Shown here one piece after another: positions 46,498-55,137 of a DNA stretch of 64,000 bases. The first letter of the stretch is position 1. Every line of letters starts with the position of its first letter. This DNA comes from an uncultured SAR116 cluster alpha proteobacterium. Its GTDB lineage: Bacteria; Pseudomonadota; Alphaproteobacteria; Puniceispirillales; Puniceispirillaceae. The stretch spans positions 62,001-126,000 of the forward strand of contig CACNQE010000002.1 in NCBI GenBank assembly GCA_902622515.1, in the 5' to 3' direction. A model generated the notes under the pieces. The model was given only the letters and a program-made list of their open reading frames with translations, was not told the origin of the DNA and did not search any database. Both the position numbers and the translations under genes were made by a program.

Positions 46498-48540
46498 TTA
46501 TAGTCTAGCGCGTCTGCCTGTTCTTTTGCGTTTGGAATTGGCGGAGGCACTGACTACATTATCTATTAACTCACGATGAGGTAGTTTGATAGCTTTACTT
46601 AAGAGTGAATAAGGATCAGTTTTATGTGGGAATGCCATTGCACGCACAAAGTGGTCTTGAAAAGCCGGTTCTATCGCTGTTTCTATTTTATCAATTTGTC
46701 TAACTATTTTCTCAATTTCCGTTCTTGCCATCAAGCTTAACAACGCCATTCTTGCCCCTGCACCTGCAGAATTTCCAGCACCAATTACATTTTTTAATTC
46801 GCAATCAGGTACCATACCTAATATCATTGCATATTTTGGCTCAATATGGGTGCCAAATGCACCTGCCAATATGACTTTATCTACTTTTTCAACTCCCATT
46901 TTATCCATTAATAATCGAAATCCAGCGCTTAAAGCAGCCTTTGCTAACTGGATGGCTCTGACATCTGTTTGCGTAATAGCGATCTGCTCCGTGATTTTGT
47001 AGCAAAATGTTCGACCAGACTTTTCGATTCTTTTTGTTTTGGACGATAACTCCCCATTTATTACTCCGTCTTCTGAAATAATCCCAGCTAAATACATTTC
47101 TGCAATTATTTCAATAATTCCTGAACCACAAATACCTGTTAAACCAGTTTTTTTAACCTCTTCAAGAAAATCAGCAGAATCTGACCATTGGTCTGAGCCA
47201 ATGACCTTATAAATTGGCTCATAATTGTTGGGGTTTATTCGTACCCGTTCTATTGCTCCTACCGCAGCACGTTGTCCTGAAGAAATCTGTGCACCTTCAA
47301 AAGCTGGACCAGTTGGCGAAGATGCTGCCATCAGATGATGGCAATTTCCTAAAATTATTTCAGCATTGGTTCCAATATCAATTAGCAATGTAATTTCTTC
47401 TGAATCTTGTGGAGCCTCTGCTAAAACTACCCCAGCGGCATCCGCTCCGACATGACCAGCAATACAAGGTAGCAGATAAACCCGCGTTGCCGCATTAAAA
47501 CGCAACCCTACTTCCTGAGCTAGACAATTAACAGCAGTATCAAGCGTTAAAGCAAATGGAGCGCCACCGAGTTCAACAGGGTCAATTCCAAGCACTAGAT
47601 GATGCATAACTGGGTTACCAACCAAAACAATCTCGAAGATGTCTTGTACATTTAGACCTTCTTGTTTTAAAGCTTTTTCTATGAGTTCCTGCAGTCCGTT
47701 CTGAACTGCTTTGGTGAGTTCTTCAGCACCTCCTTCATTCATAAAACCATAACTTACTCGGCTCATTAGGTCCTCACCAAAACGAATTTGTGGATTCATC
47801 ATTCCACTCACTGCTAACACTTCTCCAGAATTCATATCACAAATCTGCGCTGACATCGTGGTAGAACCAATATCGATAGCAACACCTAATATCTGCGTCT
47901 TTAATCCTGGCATAACTGACACAATATGATTGCCATTGCGCAAAACGACTGTGACCTGCCAATTTGATTTTCTCAAATTAGATTGCAGTTCAACTAGCAC
48001 TTGCAAATCTGCAGAAATTTCAGAACTGTTAAAAACACTAACTCGAGACGGCCATTGTTCAATTAAGGCTTCAGCCAACCTACGAAGGTCTCCAGAGGGC
48101 TCATGCATATCAGGCTTTCTCACTTCGACAAAACATAAACGAGTTGGAGGATTAATATCAACTAATCTATTATCTGCTTCTTTTCGAATTAATTGCTGAT
48201 GCATCTGACTTGCTGCTGGAACGTCAATAACCAAATCACCAAGTACATTACACTGGCAAGCGAGCCTTCGGTCTTTTTTAAGATTACGCTTTTCTAAATA
48301 TTTAGTCTCAGTTGCGTTTGGTTTGGTAAGATTGGTTGCAAATGAGAGAACTCCGTGTTTTGCAAATTTGCCTTCTCCCACTTCTATTTGACATCTTCCA
48401 CACATTGCTCTGCCACCACATACAGAGTCTATGTCAACCCCTATCTGCCTTGCCGCTTGAAGCAGGTTTACGCTTTCATCTACTAGACCCTGTCTCCCAG
48501 ATGGCGTAAAAATAATTTTACATTTTTTTCCTTGTTTCAA
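46498..48540 (-). CDS. ASKHA-domain (DUF4445/RACo-like) corrinoid activation protein with N-terminal 2Fe-2S ferredoxin domain
   Basis: A 680-residue protein. The N-terminus is a plant-type ferredoxin with C41, C47, C50 and C95 (CGGRAMCGRC and LACQC). The rest is an ATPase of the RACo/RamA-like group (GVAIDIGSTTMSAQICD near 225, TLLIDIGTNAEIILG, GAGNSAGAGARMALLS). Characterised members reduce Co(II) on corrinoid proteins back to Co(I) with ATP. The start is a TTG with AGAGA ahead. It closes a run with the corrinoid protein and the methyl-THF methyltransferase, which fixes the role. An aerobe needs this step often, as Co(I) oxidises. Confidence 0.9.
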   Translation of the reverse strand: MKQGKKCKIIFTPSGRQGLVDESVNLLQAARQIGVDIDSVCGGRAMCGRCQIEVGEGKFAKHGVLSFATNLTKPNATETKYLEKRNLKKDRRLACQCNVLGDLVIDVPAASQMHQQLIRKEADNRLVDINPPTRLCFVEVRKPDMHEPSGDLRRLAEALIEQWPSRVSVFNSSEISADLQVLVELQSNLRKSNWQVTVVLRNGNHIVSVMPGLKTQILGVAIDIGSTTMSAQICDMNSGEVLAVSGMMNPQIRFGEDLMSRVSYGFMNEGGAEELTKAVQNGLQELIEKALKQEGLNVQDIFEIVLVGNPVMHHLVLGIDPVELGGAPFALTLDTAVNCLAQEVGLRFNAATRVYLLPCIAGHVGADAAGVVLAEAPQDSEEITLLIDIGTNAEIILGNCHHLMAASSPTGPAFEGAQISSGQRAAVGAIERVRINPNNYEPIYKVIGSDQWSDSADFLEEVKKTGLTGICGSGIIEIIAEMYLAGIISEDGVINGELSSKTKRIEKSGRTFCYKITEQIAITQTDVRAIQLAKAALSAGFRLLMDKMGVEKVDKVILAGAFGTHIEPKYAMILGMVPDCELKNVIGAGNSAGAGARMALLSLMARTEIEKIVRQIDKIETAIEPAFQDHFVRAMAFPHKTDPYSLLSKAIKLPHRELIDNVVSASANSKRKRTGRRARL

Positions 48541-48552
48541 TTCAATCTCTTT

Positions 48553-49455
48553 TTAGTCTCGAGCACGCCGGCGAGTAGCGCGGCGCTCACGTGTGTTCGG
48601 CCCAGAAGCATTAGGCTCTCTAAATTTTTTGATCCATTTTCTACATTCGGGGTCTACACCGTTCATTACATCAGCACCTAATATCGCTGTCATCTCCTCC
48701 GAATGAAGAGGATTCATAATAGCAGAGGTCATGCCCACACCAGCTGCCATTGATAAAAAAGCTGCATTCATCCCATGCCTATTCGGCAGTCCAAAGGAGA
48801 TATTAGATGCACCACATGTTGTATTAACCCTTAATTCAGAGCGTAGCCTTATAATAAGATCAAGCGCTGACCTCCCTGCAAGATTAATAGCTCCAACAGG
48901 CATAATAAGCGGATCTACAACGACGTCCTGTCTATCAATACCGTAGTCAGCTGCTCTTTCAACAATTTTTTTAGCAACTTTAAATCGCTCATTTGGGTCC
49001 TCTGATATACCGGTTTCATCATTTGAAATAGCCACAACAGCTGCCCCATATTTTTTAACAAGAGGGAGAACCACTTCAAGACGCTCCTCCTCTCCCGTTA
49101 CTGAATTCACAAGTGCTTTACCCTGATAAACAGCCAGACCAGCCTCCAAGGCCTCAACAATAGAGCTATCTATCGAAAGGGGTATATCTGTAAATGATTG
49201 TATAAGCTGTATAGACTCAGCAAGAATTTTAGGTTCATTGGCAAGTGGTATTCCAGCATTAACATCGAGCATGGTAGCTCCGGCCTCAATTTGCGCGATT
49301 GCATCTGACTGAACTCTGTCATAATTTCCATTTGCCATTTCTTCTGCAAGCAACTTGCGACCCGTTGGATTAATTCTCTCCCCAATTACACAAAATGGGG
49401 CATCAAACCCAATTACAATTTCTTTAGTTGCAGATGATAAAACTGTTCGTGTCAT
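48553..49455 (-). CDS. Methyltetrahydrofolate:corrinoid methyltransferase (pterin-binding, AcsE/MtgA-like)
   Basis: A 300-residue TIM-barrel protein of the pterin-binding family (MetH folate domain, AcsE). Segments include CVIGERINPTGRK, AGATMLDVNAGIPLANE, SIDSSIVEALEAG, and TTCGASNISFGLPNR, whose asparagine contacts the folate. The C-terminus has a basic RRATRRRARD tail. In glycine betaine demethylation systems an enzyme of this type (MtgA) moves the methyl group from the corrinoid protein to THF. The ASKHA gene starts 12 bases after it. Confidence 0.9.
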   Translation of the reverse strand: MTRTVLSSATKEIVIGFDAPFCVIGERINPTGRKLLAEEMANGNYDRVQSDAIAQIEAGATMLDVNAGIPLANEPKILAESIQLIQSFTDIPLSIDSSIVEALEAGLAVYQGKALVNSVTGEEERLEVVLPLVKKYGAAVVAISNDETGISEDPNERFKVAKKIVERAADYGIDRQDVVVDPLIMPVGAINLAGRSALDLIIRLRSELRVNTTCGASNISFGLPNRHGMNAAFLSMAAGVGMTSAIMNPLHSEEMTAILGADVMNGVDPECRKWIKKFREPNASGPNTRERRATRRRARD

Positions 49456-49525
49456 AAAATTTCTTCTTTCTACACTACACCATATTCTGTTTATTTTTCC
49501 TTTAAAAAAAGTGGGGTTTCAAAGT

Positions 49526-50425
49526 TTAATTCTCTATTATTTCAAACCCACCGTTTGTTTTCAGTCTTACATTTCCATTGCTAATAGCTCGGGCATATTT
49601 CGCCGTTCTTACAAACCCACCGAATGGATAATAATGGAAATGCTTTATAAGACAGGCCTTATCTGCTGCCATTCCTTCTGCGAGCCCACCGAGCAACAGA
49701 TGTGGTGACTGAACAGTCATTAATTTAGCCACATTTCCTGCTTGTTTTGCTATGAACCTCATAGATGGGCCAATTCCGGATATTTGGGCAAATCGAAACA
49801 ATGTCTTAATCGTAGCAGGACCTGGAATACCAATCCGAATAGGTAGTTGATTTCCATCCTCTCTAGCTTTTTTCTCCCAAGCTAAAACCATTTCAGCTTC
49901 AAAACAGAATTGGGTTTCAATATACATGTTTAAATTTTCTTTTATTGCAAATTCGTTTTTTTCTTGAAGAGCTCTTTTTATTTCACTATCTGCGATATCT
50001 GGTGATCCTTCTGGATGGCCCGCAACACCAATTTTTGTGACACCATTCGCCTGCAATATTCCTGTTTTTAAAATTTGCATACTACAATCAAATTCACCGA
50101 TAGGTTTATCAACGCCACCGCCTATTACCAAAACTTCCTTGACGGATGCTTGTTTCGCAAAAGTAGAAACGATTTTTTCTAAATGTTTTCTGTCCTTTAT
50201 TGAGCGAGCTGCAATATGGGGAATAGGTATCATTCCTTCATCATGGAGTCTTTTTGCAACTAAATAGGTGTCTGCTGGGTCTGAACCGGGCAAGAACGTA
50301 ACATTCACGTGTGTTTCAGGCTCTAATGCATCTGCAAAACTCTCAACCTTACCTGCGCCGTTGGGGGTTACTTCTATAGACCAGTTGGCCGCCGCTGATA
50401 ATAATGCATCAATAGTTAATGACAT
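49526..50425 (-). CDS. MetF-like methylenetetrahydrofolate reductase family protein
   Basis: A 299-residue TIM-barrel flavoprotein of the MTHFR family. It keeps the catalytic glutamate position (SIEVTP, E18), the AGHPEGSPD segment (cf. HPE in MetF), and TQFCFE (171-176). Where E. coli MetF has the RGD-type loop with Asp120, this protein reads VIGGGVDKP (100-108), so the aspartate is missing or shifted. The unusual C-terminus is FHYYPFGGFVRTAKYAR. In this cluster it may oxidise methyl-THF to methylene-THF; direction is inference. It starts after a 137-base gap that could hold an internal promoter. Confidence 0.82.
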   Translation of the reverse strand: MSLTIDALLSAAANWSIEVTPNGAGKVESFADALEPETHVNVTFLPGSDPADTYLVAKRLHDEGMIPIPHIAARSIKDRKHLEKIVSTFAKQASVKEVLVIGGGVDKPIGEFDCSMQILKTGILQANGVTKIGVAGHPEGSPDIADSEIKRALQEKNEFAIKENLNMYIETQFCFEAEMVLAWEKKAREDGNQLPIRIGIPGPATIKTLFRFAQISGIGPSMRFIAKQAGNVAKLMTVQSPHLLLGGLAEGMAADKACLIKHFHYYPFGGFVRTAKYARAISNGNVRLKTNGGFEIIEN

Positions 50426-50562
50426 CTAACAAGCCCTTACATTTCTATACGTTTTGTGTAAAATATTCTAAATTATGATGTGGCCAACCCACGCCAATCT
50501 TCTGCTTATTTTCGACATTTTTTAGATTGTATTGCCATTTTCTAAAATAATACATGAGATGC

Positions 50563-50880
50563 CTATTGTGGCTTTATGAATCCACCATTTGCTATCAAAC
50601 TGCGAAGCTCTGTTACACTAATTAGCTGTTCTATTTGATTAGCTAAATTATCAACTTCCTTTTCTAACATATCAGTACAAGAAATGGGGTCTCCACGTCG
50701 CCAATCCTCGAGATAATCATCACTCTTATCAGCTCCAGACCTCATGGCTGCTTCATCAATTGCAAGACCAAAACGTTTATGTAATTCGCGTTTTACTTGC
50801 CTGCGTTTTTTCCCTCTCCCAGTCTCGGCGATTACCTGAGCAGGAATATCCCGCCAATATATTACTTTAATTTGTGCCAT
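50563..50880 (-). CDS. PF13769-type small protein (misnamed 'virulence factor') of the corrinoid cluster
   Basis: A 105-residue cytosolic protein with an AQIKVIYWRDIPAQV start, a basic KKRRQVKRELHKRF helix, and ISCTDMLEKEVDNLANQIE near 70-90. It matches what is usually annotated as a 'virulence factor' family in alphaproteobacteria, but the name has no bearing here. It lies 51 bases after the corrinoid protein gene, and before the MetF-like gene, so it is probably part of the methyl-transfer machinery. Function unknown. Confidence 0.78.
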   Translation of the reverse strand: MAQIKVIYWRDIPAQVIAETGRGKKRRQVKRELHKRFGLAIDEAAMRSGADKSDDYLEDWRRGDPISCTDMLEKEVDNLANQIEQLISVTELRSLIANGGFIKPQ

Positions 50881-50931
50881 AGATAATAAGTGTGTTGAAC
50901 ATCAGTCTGTTATGATATAACAAAAAATACG

Positions 50932-51633
50932 CTAACTAACCTTTACTACATTCATTTTTTTACTCATGAATATTTTAGCTGTATCAACGGCAACAGCAGC
51001 ATCGCGGCAGTAGGCATCTGCGCCTATGGAATGAGAAAATGCCTCGTTTAACGGCGCACCTCCTACAAGCACAATATAATCATCTCGAATGCCTTTTTCT
51101 ACCATTGTGTCAATTACAACTTTCATGTAGGGCATCGTTGTAGTAAGTAACGCAGACATACCCAAAATATCAGGCTTATGTTCTTCTAGTGCCTCCAGGT
51201 AATTTTCAACTGGATTATTGATTCCTATATCAATAACCTCAAAGCCAGCACCTTCCCACATCATTGACACTAAATTTTTTCCAATATCATGAATGTCGCC
51301 TTTTACAGTTCCAATGACTGCTTTTCCTACTCTAGGCGCACCTGTTTCTGCCAAAAGCGGCCTCAAAACAACCATTCCAGCCTTCATAGCGTTTGCGGCC
51401 ATAAGAACTTCAGGAACAAATAATATACCATCTCTGAAATCTATTCCAACAATGGTCATTCCCTCAACAAGAGCTTTTGTTAAAACACCATATGGTGTCC
51501 AATTTCGACTTAATAAAATCCTTACACCCTCAACGACCTCATCTTGCATTCCGTCATATAAATCATCATGCATCTGCTCTACGAGCTCTTCATCGTCCAG
51601 ATCAGCGAGAATAATTTCATCATTATCTGTCAT
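50932..51633 (-). CDS. Corrinoid (B12-binding) methyl-carrier protein
   Basis: A 233-residue methyl carrier of the MtbC/MtgC/MtmC type. Residues about 15-90 form the helical cap domain; the B12 domain begins with KAVIGTVKGDIHDIG, in which D113, H115 and G118 form the DxHxxG cobalt-binding motif, and ends with VGGAPLNE. It would take the methyl group from the MttB-family enzyme at 22241 and give it to the methyltransferase at 48553. GGAGG six bases before the ATG is a strong ribosome site, and it is the first gene of the cluster. Confidence 0.94.
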   Translation of the reverse strand: MTDNDEIILADLDDEELVEQMHDDLYDGMQDEVVEGVRILLSRNWTPYGVLTKALVEGMTIVGIDFRDGILFVPEVLMAANAMKAGMVVLRPLLAETGAPRVGKAVIGTVKGDIHDIGKNLVSMMWEGAGFEVIDIGINNPVENYLEALEEHKPDILGMSALLTTTMPYMKVVIDTMVEKGIRDDYIVLVGGAPLNEAFSHSIGADAYCRDAAVAVDTAKIFMSKKMNVVKVS

Positions 51634-51913
51634 TTAAAACCTCCAATAAAGCGACCAATTTTTATTCTAGAGCATGTCATTTAAAAATTGCTCATCAAAC
51701 AACAAAATAGTTGTTCACAGATAAAATCTCTCCAAGTAGCCTCAAAAGACAGATCTGAAGTAGAAACATGGTTTATTAAATATGACAATGCGAAAATTCA
51801 TGAAATAATTTCAATCAAATACGTCTTTTTTTATGATTTATACGACAATTTGAAAAATGAAACTCGAAGGACAGGAATCTAAGTATACAAATACGTGTTC
51901 AAGCTTAAATATT

Positions 51914-52492
51914 CTACTCAGTGTTCTCAGAAAATTTTGTCATTACAGGGACCGAAATTATAGCAAAGAAAAGCGAAATCCCTGTGAGACCGAAAGCTTT
52001 AAAACTTACCCAAGCATCTGTTGATAATGTTCGCCATGCAATTTCATTAGCTATTGCCGTAACAATAAACATAGAAACCCAAACTAATGCTAAATACTTC
52101 CAGCCTTTTGTTGTTAGTGAGATCTGCTTACCAAGCAAAACCTTCATTGGTTGTTTTCCAAGCATCTGAGCGGCAAGAATAACCAGCGCGAACAATCCAC
52201 TAATTACGGTGGGTTTTATTTTTATAAAGAACTCGTCTTCAAAAATTAACGTTAATCCTCCAAAAAAAGCAACTGCAACACATCCGAATGCTGCTATGAT
52301 GGGAATACGCCTATCTAAATGCCAGATTACTCCAAGCGATATAATAGTTGCTGCAATCAACACGGACGTCCCCCAAAAAATTCCGGCGAAGTAATTCGTT
52401 AAGAAAAAGAAAAATAAAGGAGCAAATTCAATTAAAGGCCTGCTTGATTTAGAGTGCTGATTGGATGTATTTTTTTCTGAAATTTCTGCCAT
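51914..52492 (-). CDS. yciB: YciB/IspZ-family inner-membrane septation protein
   Basis: A 192-residue membrane protein with about five hydrophobic helices and the family segments LIEFAPLFFFFLTNYFAGIFWGT and ANEIAWRTLSTDAWVSFKAFG. YciB is involved in envelope maintenance and septation. The frame is open 11 codons further up, but the ATG at 52492 shares its A with the dusA TGA (TGATG), a coupled start, and fits the family. 5' of this pair is the 167-base gap before the EamA gene. Confidence 0.9.
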   Translation of the reverse strand: MAEISEKNTSNQHSKSSRPLIEFAPLFFFFLTNYFAGIFWGTSVLIAATIISLGVIWHLDRRIPIIAAFGCVAVAFFGGLTLIFEDEFFIKIKPTVISGLFALVILAAQMLGKQPMKVLLGKQISLTTKGWKYLALVWVSMFIVTAIANEIAWRTLSTDAWVSFKAFGLTGISLFFAIISVPVMTKFSENTE

Positions 52493-53502
52493 CAGGCAAC
52501 CTTTCTTTGAGTCTTTGCGCAACAAAACTTTGCTGTTTTACGAATTAAATCAGAATTATGAGGCTGCAACCTCGCCAGTTCTCCTAGTTGTTGGCGCCAA
52601 TATTTTGCCCCTCTCTCTCCACTAAACAAACCTAGCATATGGCGAGTAACTTGATGTAAATTACCTCCATTTTCAATAACCATATCAGCATAATCAGCCA
52701 TTTTCATAGCCAAAGAGTGCTTCTCAAGAAGTGGCTCACCTGTTAAATGAGAGTGAATCTCTGATAAAATGAAGGGGGTTTTGTAAGCTGCTCTTCCAAG
52801 CATTACTCCATGGAAATCGTGCTGTTTGGAAATTATGTCATCTTTATTTTCCAAACCTCCATTAAGGATTATTACTTTTTCAGGATTTTGTAACGCAAGC
52901 CTATGTACCCGCTCATAATTTAAAGGAGGAATATTGCGATTTTCCTTTGGACTTAATCCCGTAAGCAAGGCCTTTCTTGCATGAATGTAAAAAACTGAAA
53001 TACCAGAACTACTGATTTTTTGAATAAATTTATCTAACCCCAAGTTAATGTCCATGTCATCAACGCCAATCCGGCACTTTACTGATATAGGCTTATCAGT
53101 TGCCTCTTTCATAGCCATTAAACATTCTCGAACAATGTCTGGTTCTTCCATCAAACAAGCTCCAAACCGTCCGGATTGCACCCTATTTGAGGGGCAACCA
53201 ACATTTAAATTAAATTCACAAAATCCATACTTATTTGCCAATTTAATTGCCCTAAATAATTTTTTGGGATCGGAACCTCCAACCTGAAGAACAAGAGGAT
53301 GCTCAGCTTCGCTATGTGAAAGAAACCTGCTTGGATTTTCTGCATGACAAATTGCGTCTGCAGTAACCATTTCAGTAAACAAAAGTGCAGACGGCGCAAG
53401 CAACCTATGAAAAAAACGACAATGACGGTCTGTCCAGTCCATCATTGGAGCTACGCATAATTTTCTATTTATACCATCATTGAATCTAGCAGTAAAAACC
53501 AT
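52492..53502 (-). CDS. dusA: tRNA-dihydrouridine(20/20a) synthase DusA
   Basis: FMN enzyme that reduces uridine 20/20a in the D-loop of tRNA. The 336-residue protein opens with NRKLCVAPMMDWTDRHCRFFHR; NLNVGCPSNRVQSGRFGACLM (about 98-118) holds the active-site cysteine loop; KCRIGVDD and the LNGGLENKDD phosphate site follow. These are DusA rather than DusB/C features. Its stop overlaps the yciB start. Confidence 0.94.
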   Translation of the reverse strand: MVFTARFNDGINRKLCVAPMMDWTDRHCRFFHRLLAPSALLFTEMVTADAICHAENPSRFLSHSEAEHPLVLQVGGSDPKKLFRAIKLANKYGFCEFNLNVGCPSNRVQSGRFGACLMEEPDIVRECLMAMKEATDKPISVKCRIGVDDMDINLGLDKFIQKISSSGISVFYIHARKALLTGLSPKENRNIPPLNYERVHRLALQNPEKVIILNGGLENKDDIISKQHDFHGVMLGRAAYKTPFILSEIHSHLTGEPLLEKHSLAMKMADYADMVIENGGNLHQVTRHMLGLFSGERGAKYWRQQLGELARLQPHNSDLIRKTAKFCCAKTQRKVA

Positions 53503-53669
53503 TATAAATCATTGAAACAAGTTGTAAAAAACTGAAAAACAACTCTAATTAGTTGTATAATATCATCTTATACACTCAAATTATTTCATAACAAAGCTAA
53601 GATTAAACAAATAAATAAAATTAAGCTAAACGGAAAGAATAAAAAATTATTGTTTGAATTAAATAGTTT

Positions 53670-54581
53670 ATGGACTATGGAATGAGTGTTCTTAATAAAA
53701 CTATGTTTTGGGGGCTTTTTTTTGGGAGCATGGCATCTGCATTAGGTGGAATTGGTTTCACTGTCACAAGATTGGCCTTACCCGAGACAGATCCTTTTAC
53801 CCTAAGCTTTTTGCGCTGGTTTATAATGTTGCTGGGGCTTTCTCTTTTTTCAATTAAAATCCTCAAAAAGGTGCGTTTTGCTCAAAAAGACCTCTTAAAA
53901 GTATGTATTTTAGGAATTGCCTATTTTTCAGGCTTCCCAATCTGTCTCACTTTTGGTTTAGAGTTTACCACATCAGGGAGAGCAGGAATTTTATTTGCAT
54001 CAATGCCTATATGGACAATTATTATCGCTACCTCATTTAAAATCGAGAATTTTTCAATAACAAAATTCATTGCGATCTTTCTTGCGTTTAGTGGAGTGGT
54101 TTTATCTTTATCTTCAAATCTCGCTGACAACACTACCCAGAAATTGTTGGGGGACATGATAATTACAATAGGTGTAATTTCAGCTTCTGTTTTTACTGTT
54201 TTTGCTAAAGGCCTAATCAAAAATTATGGTAATCAACCTATTATGATTTACTCTCTTATATTTGGTGTTTTATTTATGTTTGTTATTGCAATTCTATTTG
54301 GCACTCCCTTTTCGGGTTCAATAAATTTCAGCCTATCCGGATGGTTTTATGTATTTATTCTGGGGATTCCCTCAGGGGCATTAATGATTTATTTATGGGG
54401 GTTAGCTCTCAAAATGATATCTCCAACACAAGCCGCTGTTTGCAGTGGATTTAATCCTCTAACAGCAATTTTAGCAGGAGCGCTTTTTCTTGGCGAAAGT
54501 ATAACCCCATTATTTGTAATTGGATTTTTACTTGTTATCTCTGCAGTAGTTTTACTTCAGATAACGAACAAAAAAGAATAA
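53670..54581 (+). CDS. EamA/DMT-family transporter
   Basis: A 303-residue inner-membrane protein with ten hydrophobic helices arranged as two EamA repeats (about 12-140 and 160-300). GLEFTTSGRAGILFASMPIW and TQAAVCSGFNPLTAILAGALFLGE are the typical end-of-repeat segments. The substrate, often an amino acid or metabolite for export, cannot be told. An ATG at 53682 with GGA ahead is an alternative start. The RidA gene follows 115 bases later. Confidence 0.9.
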   Translation: MDYGMSVLNKTMFWGLFFGSMASALGGIGFTVTRLALPETDPFTLSFLRWFIMLLGLSLFSIKILKKVRFAQKDLLKVCILGIAYFSGFPICLTFGLEFTTSGRAGILFASMPIWTIIIATSFKIENFSITKFIAIFLAFSGVVLSLSSNLADNTTQKLLGDMIITIGVISASVFTVFAKGLIKNYGNQPIMIYSLIFGVLFMFVIAILFGTPFSGSINFSLSGWFYVFILGIPSGALMIYLWGLALKMISPTQAAVCSGFNPLTAILAGALFLGESITPLFVIGFLLVISAVVLLQITNKKE

Positions 54582-54696
54582 AAAAGATATAAATTATAGA
54601 CTATCTAAAGGTATAAAATAAATAAATATCTCACAGAAATAAGAAAATTCTCACAAGAATATCGAAATAACTTTATACAAAAACTGGACAAAGAAT

Positions 54697-55083
54697 ATGG
54701 AAATTGAACATTTAACTTTTTCAAACGCCCCGGAAAGAGTGGGCCCTTTCAGTCATGCTGTCAAAGCGGGTGATTTTCTGTTTGTAACAGGGCAAATGCC
54801 AACACAAAAGAATGATAAAACAAAATTAGTTTTTGGCGGTATAGAGATACAAACCAAACAGGTTATGGAAAATTTAAAAAATGTGCTTAATGAAGCAAAC
54901 TCAAATTTCGATAAAGTTATTTTTGCCAGAGTTTATTTGGTAAATTTTCAAGATTTTGACAAAATGAATGCTGTTTATGAAAGCTATTTCTCAAAAAATA
55001 AGTTGCCAGCAAGAACATGTATCGGGGTAACTGGATTAGCTGTTGGAGCTTCTGTTGAAATCGATCTAATTGCGGCTACATAA
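54697..55083 (+). CDS. RidA family protein (second copy)
   Basis: A 128-residue protein with the canonical RidA length and motifs: FLFVTGQMPTQ, ARVYLVNF, and LPARTCIGVTGLAVGASVEIDLIA with R106 and E121 in the catalytic cleft. The tyrosine at position 17 of E. coli RidA is a phenylalanine (F18) here. It is distinct from the longer copy at 4601 and more likely to be the general enamine/imine deaminase, though still a subgroup member. Confidence 0.9.
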   Translation: MEIEHLTFSNAPERVGPFSHAVKAGDFLFVTGQMPTQKNDKTKLVFGGIEIQTKQVMENLKNVLNEANSNFDKVIFARVYLVNFQDFDKMNAVYESYFSKNKLPARTCIGVTGLAVGASVEIDLIAAT

Positions 55084-55137
55084 TAATCAGAGAAATCACC
55101 TACTCGAAATCTGCAATATTTACTCATGTAAACATAA

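Noticed and set aside
50468-50518. Sixteen-codon minus-strand frame in the gap before the MetF-like gene
   Set aside because: Too short to judge, no good ribosome site, not a known leader peptide.
51688-51882. Open frame of 64 codons in the gap before the corrinoid cluster
   Set aside because: No ribosome site, no recognisable sequence, AT-rich composition typical of spacer DNA. The 280-base gap 51634-51913 otherwise shows nothing clear.
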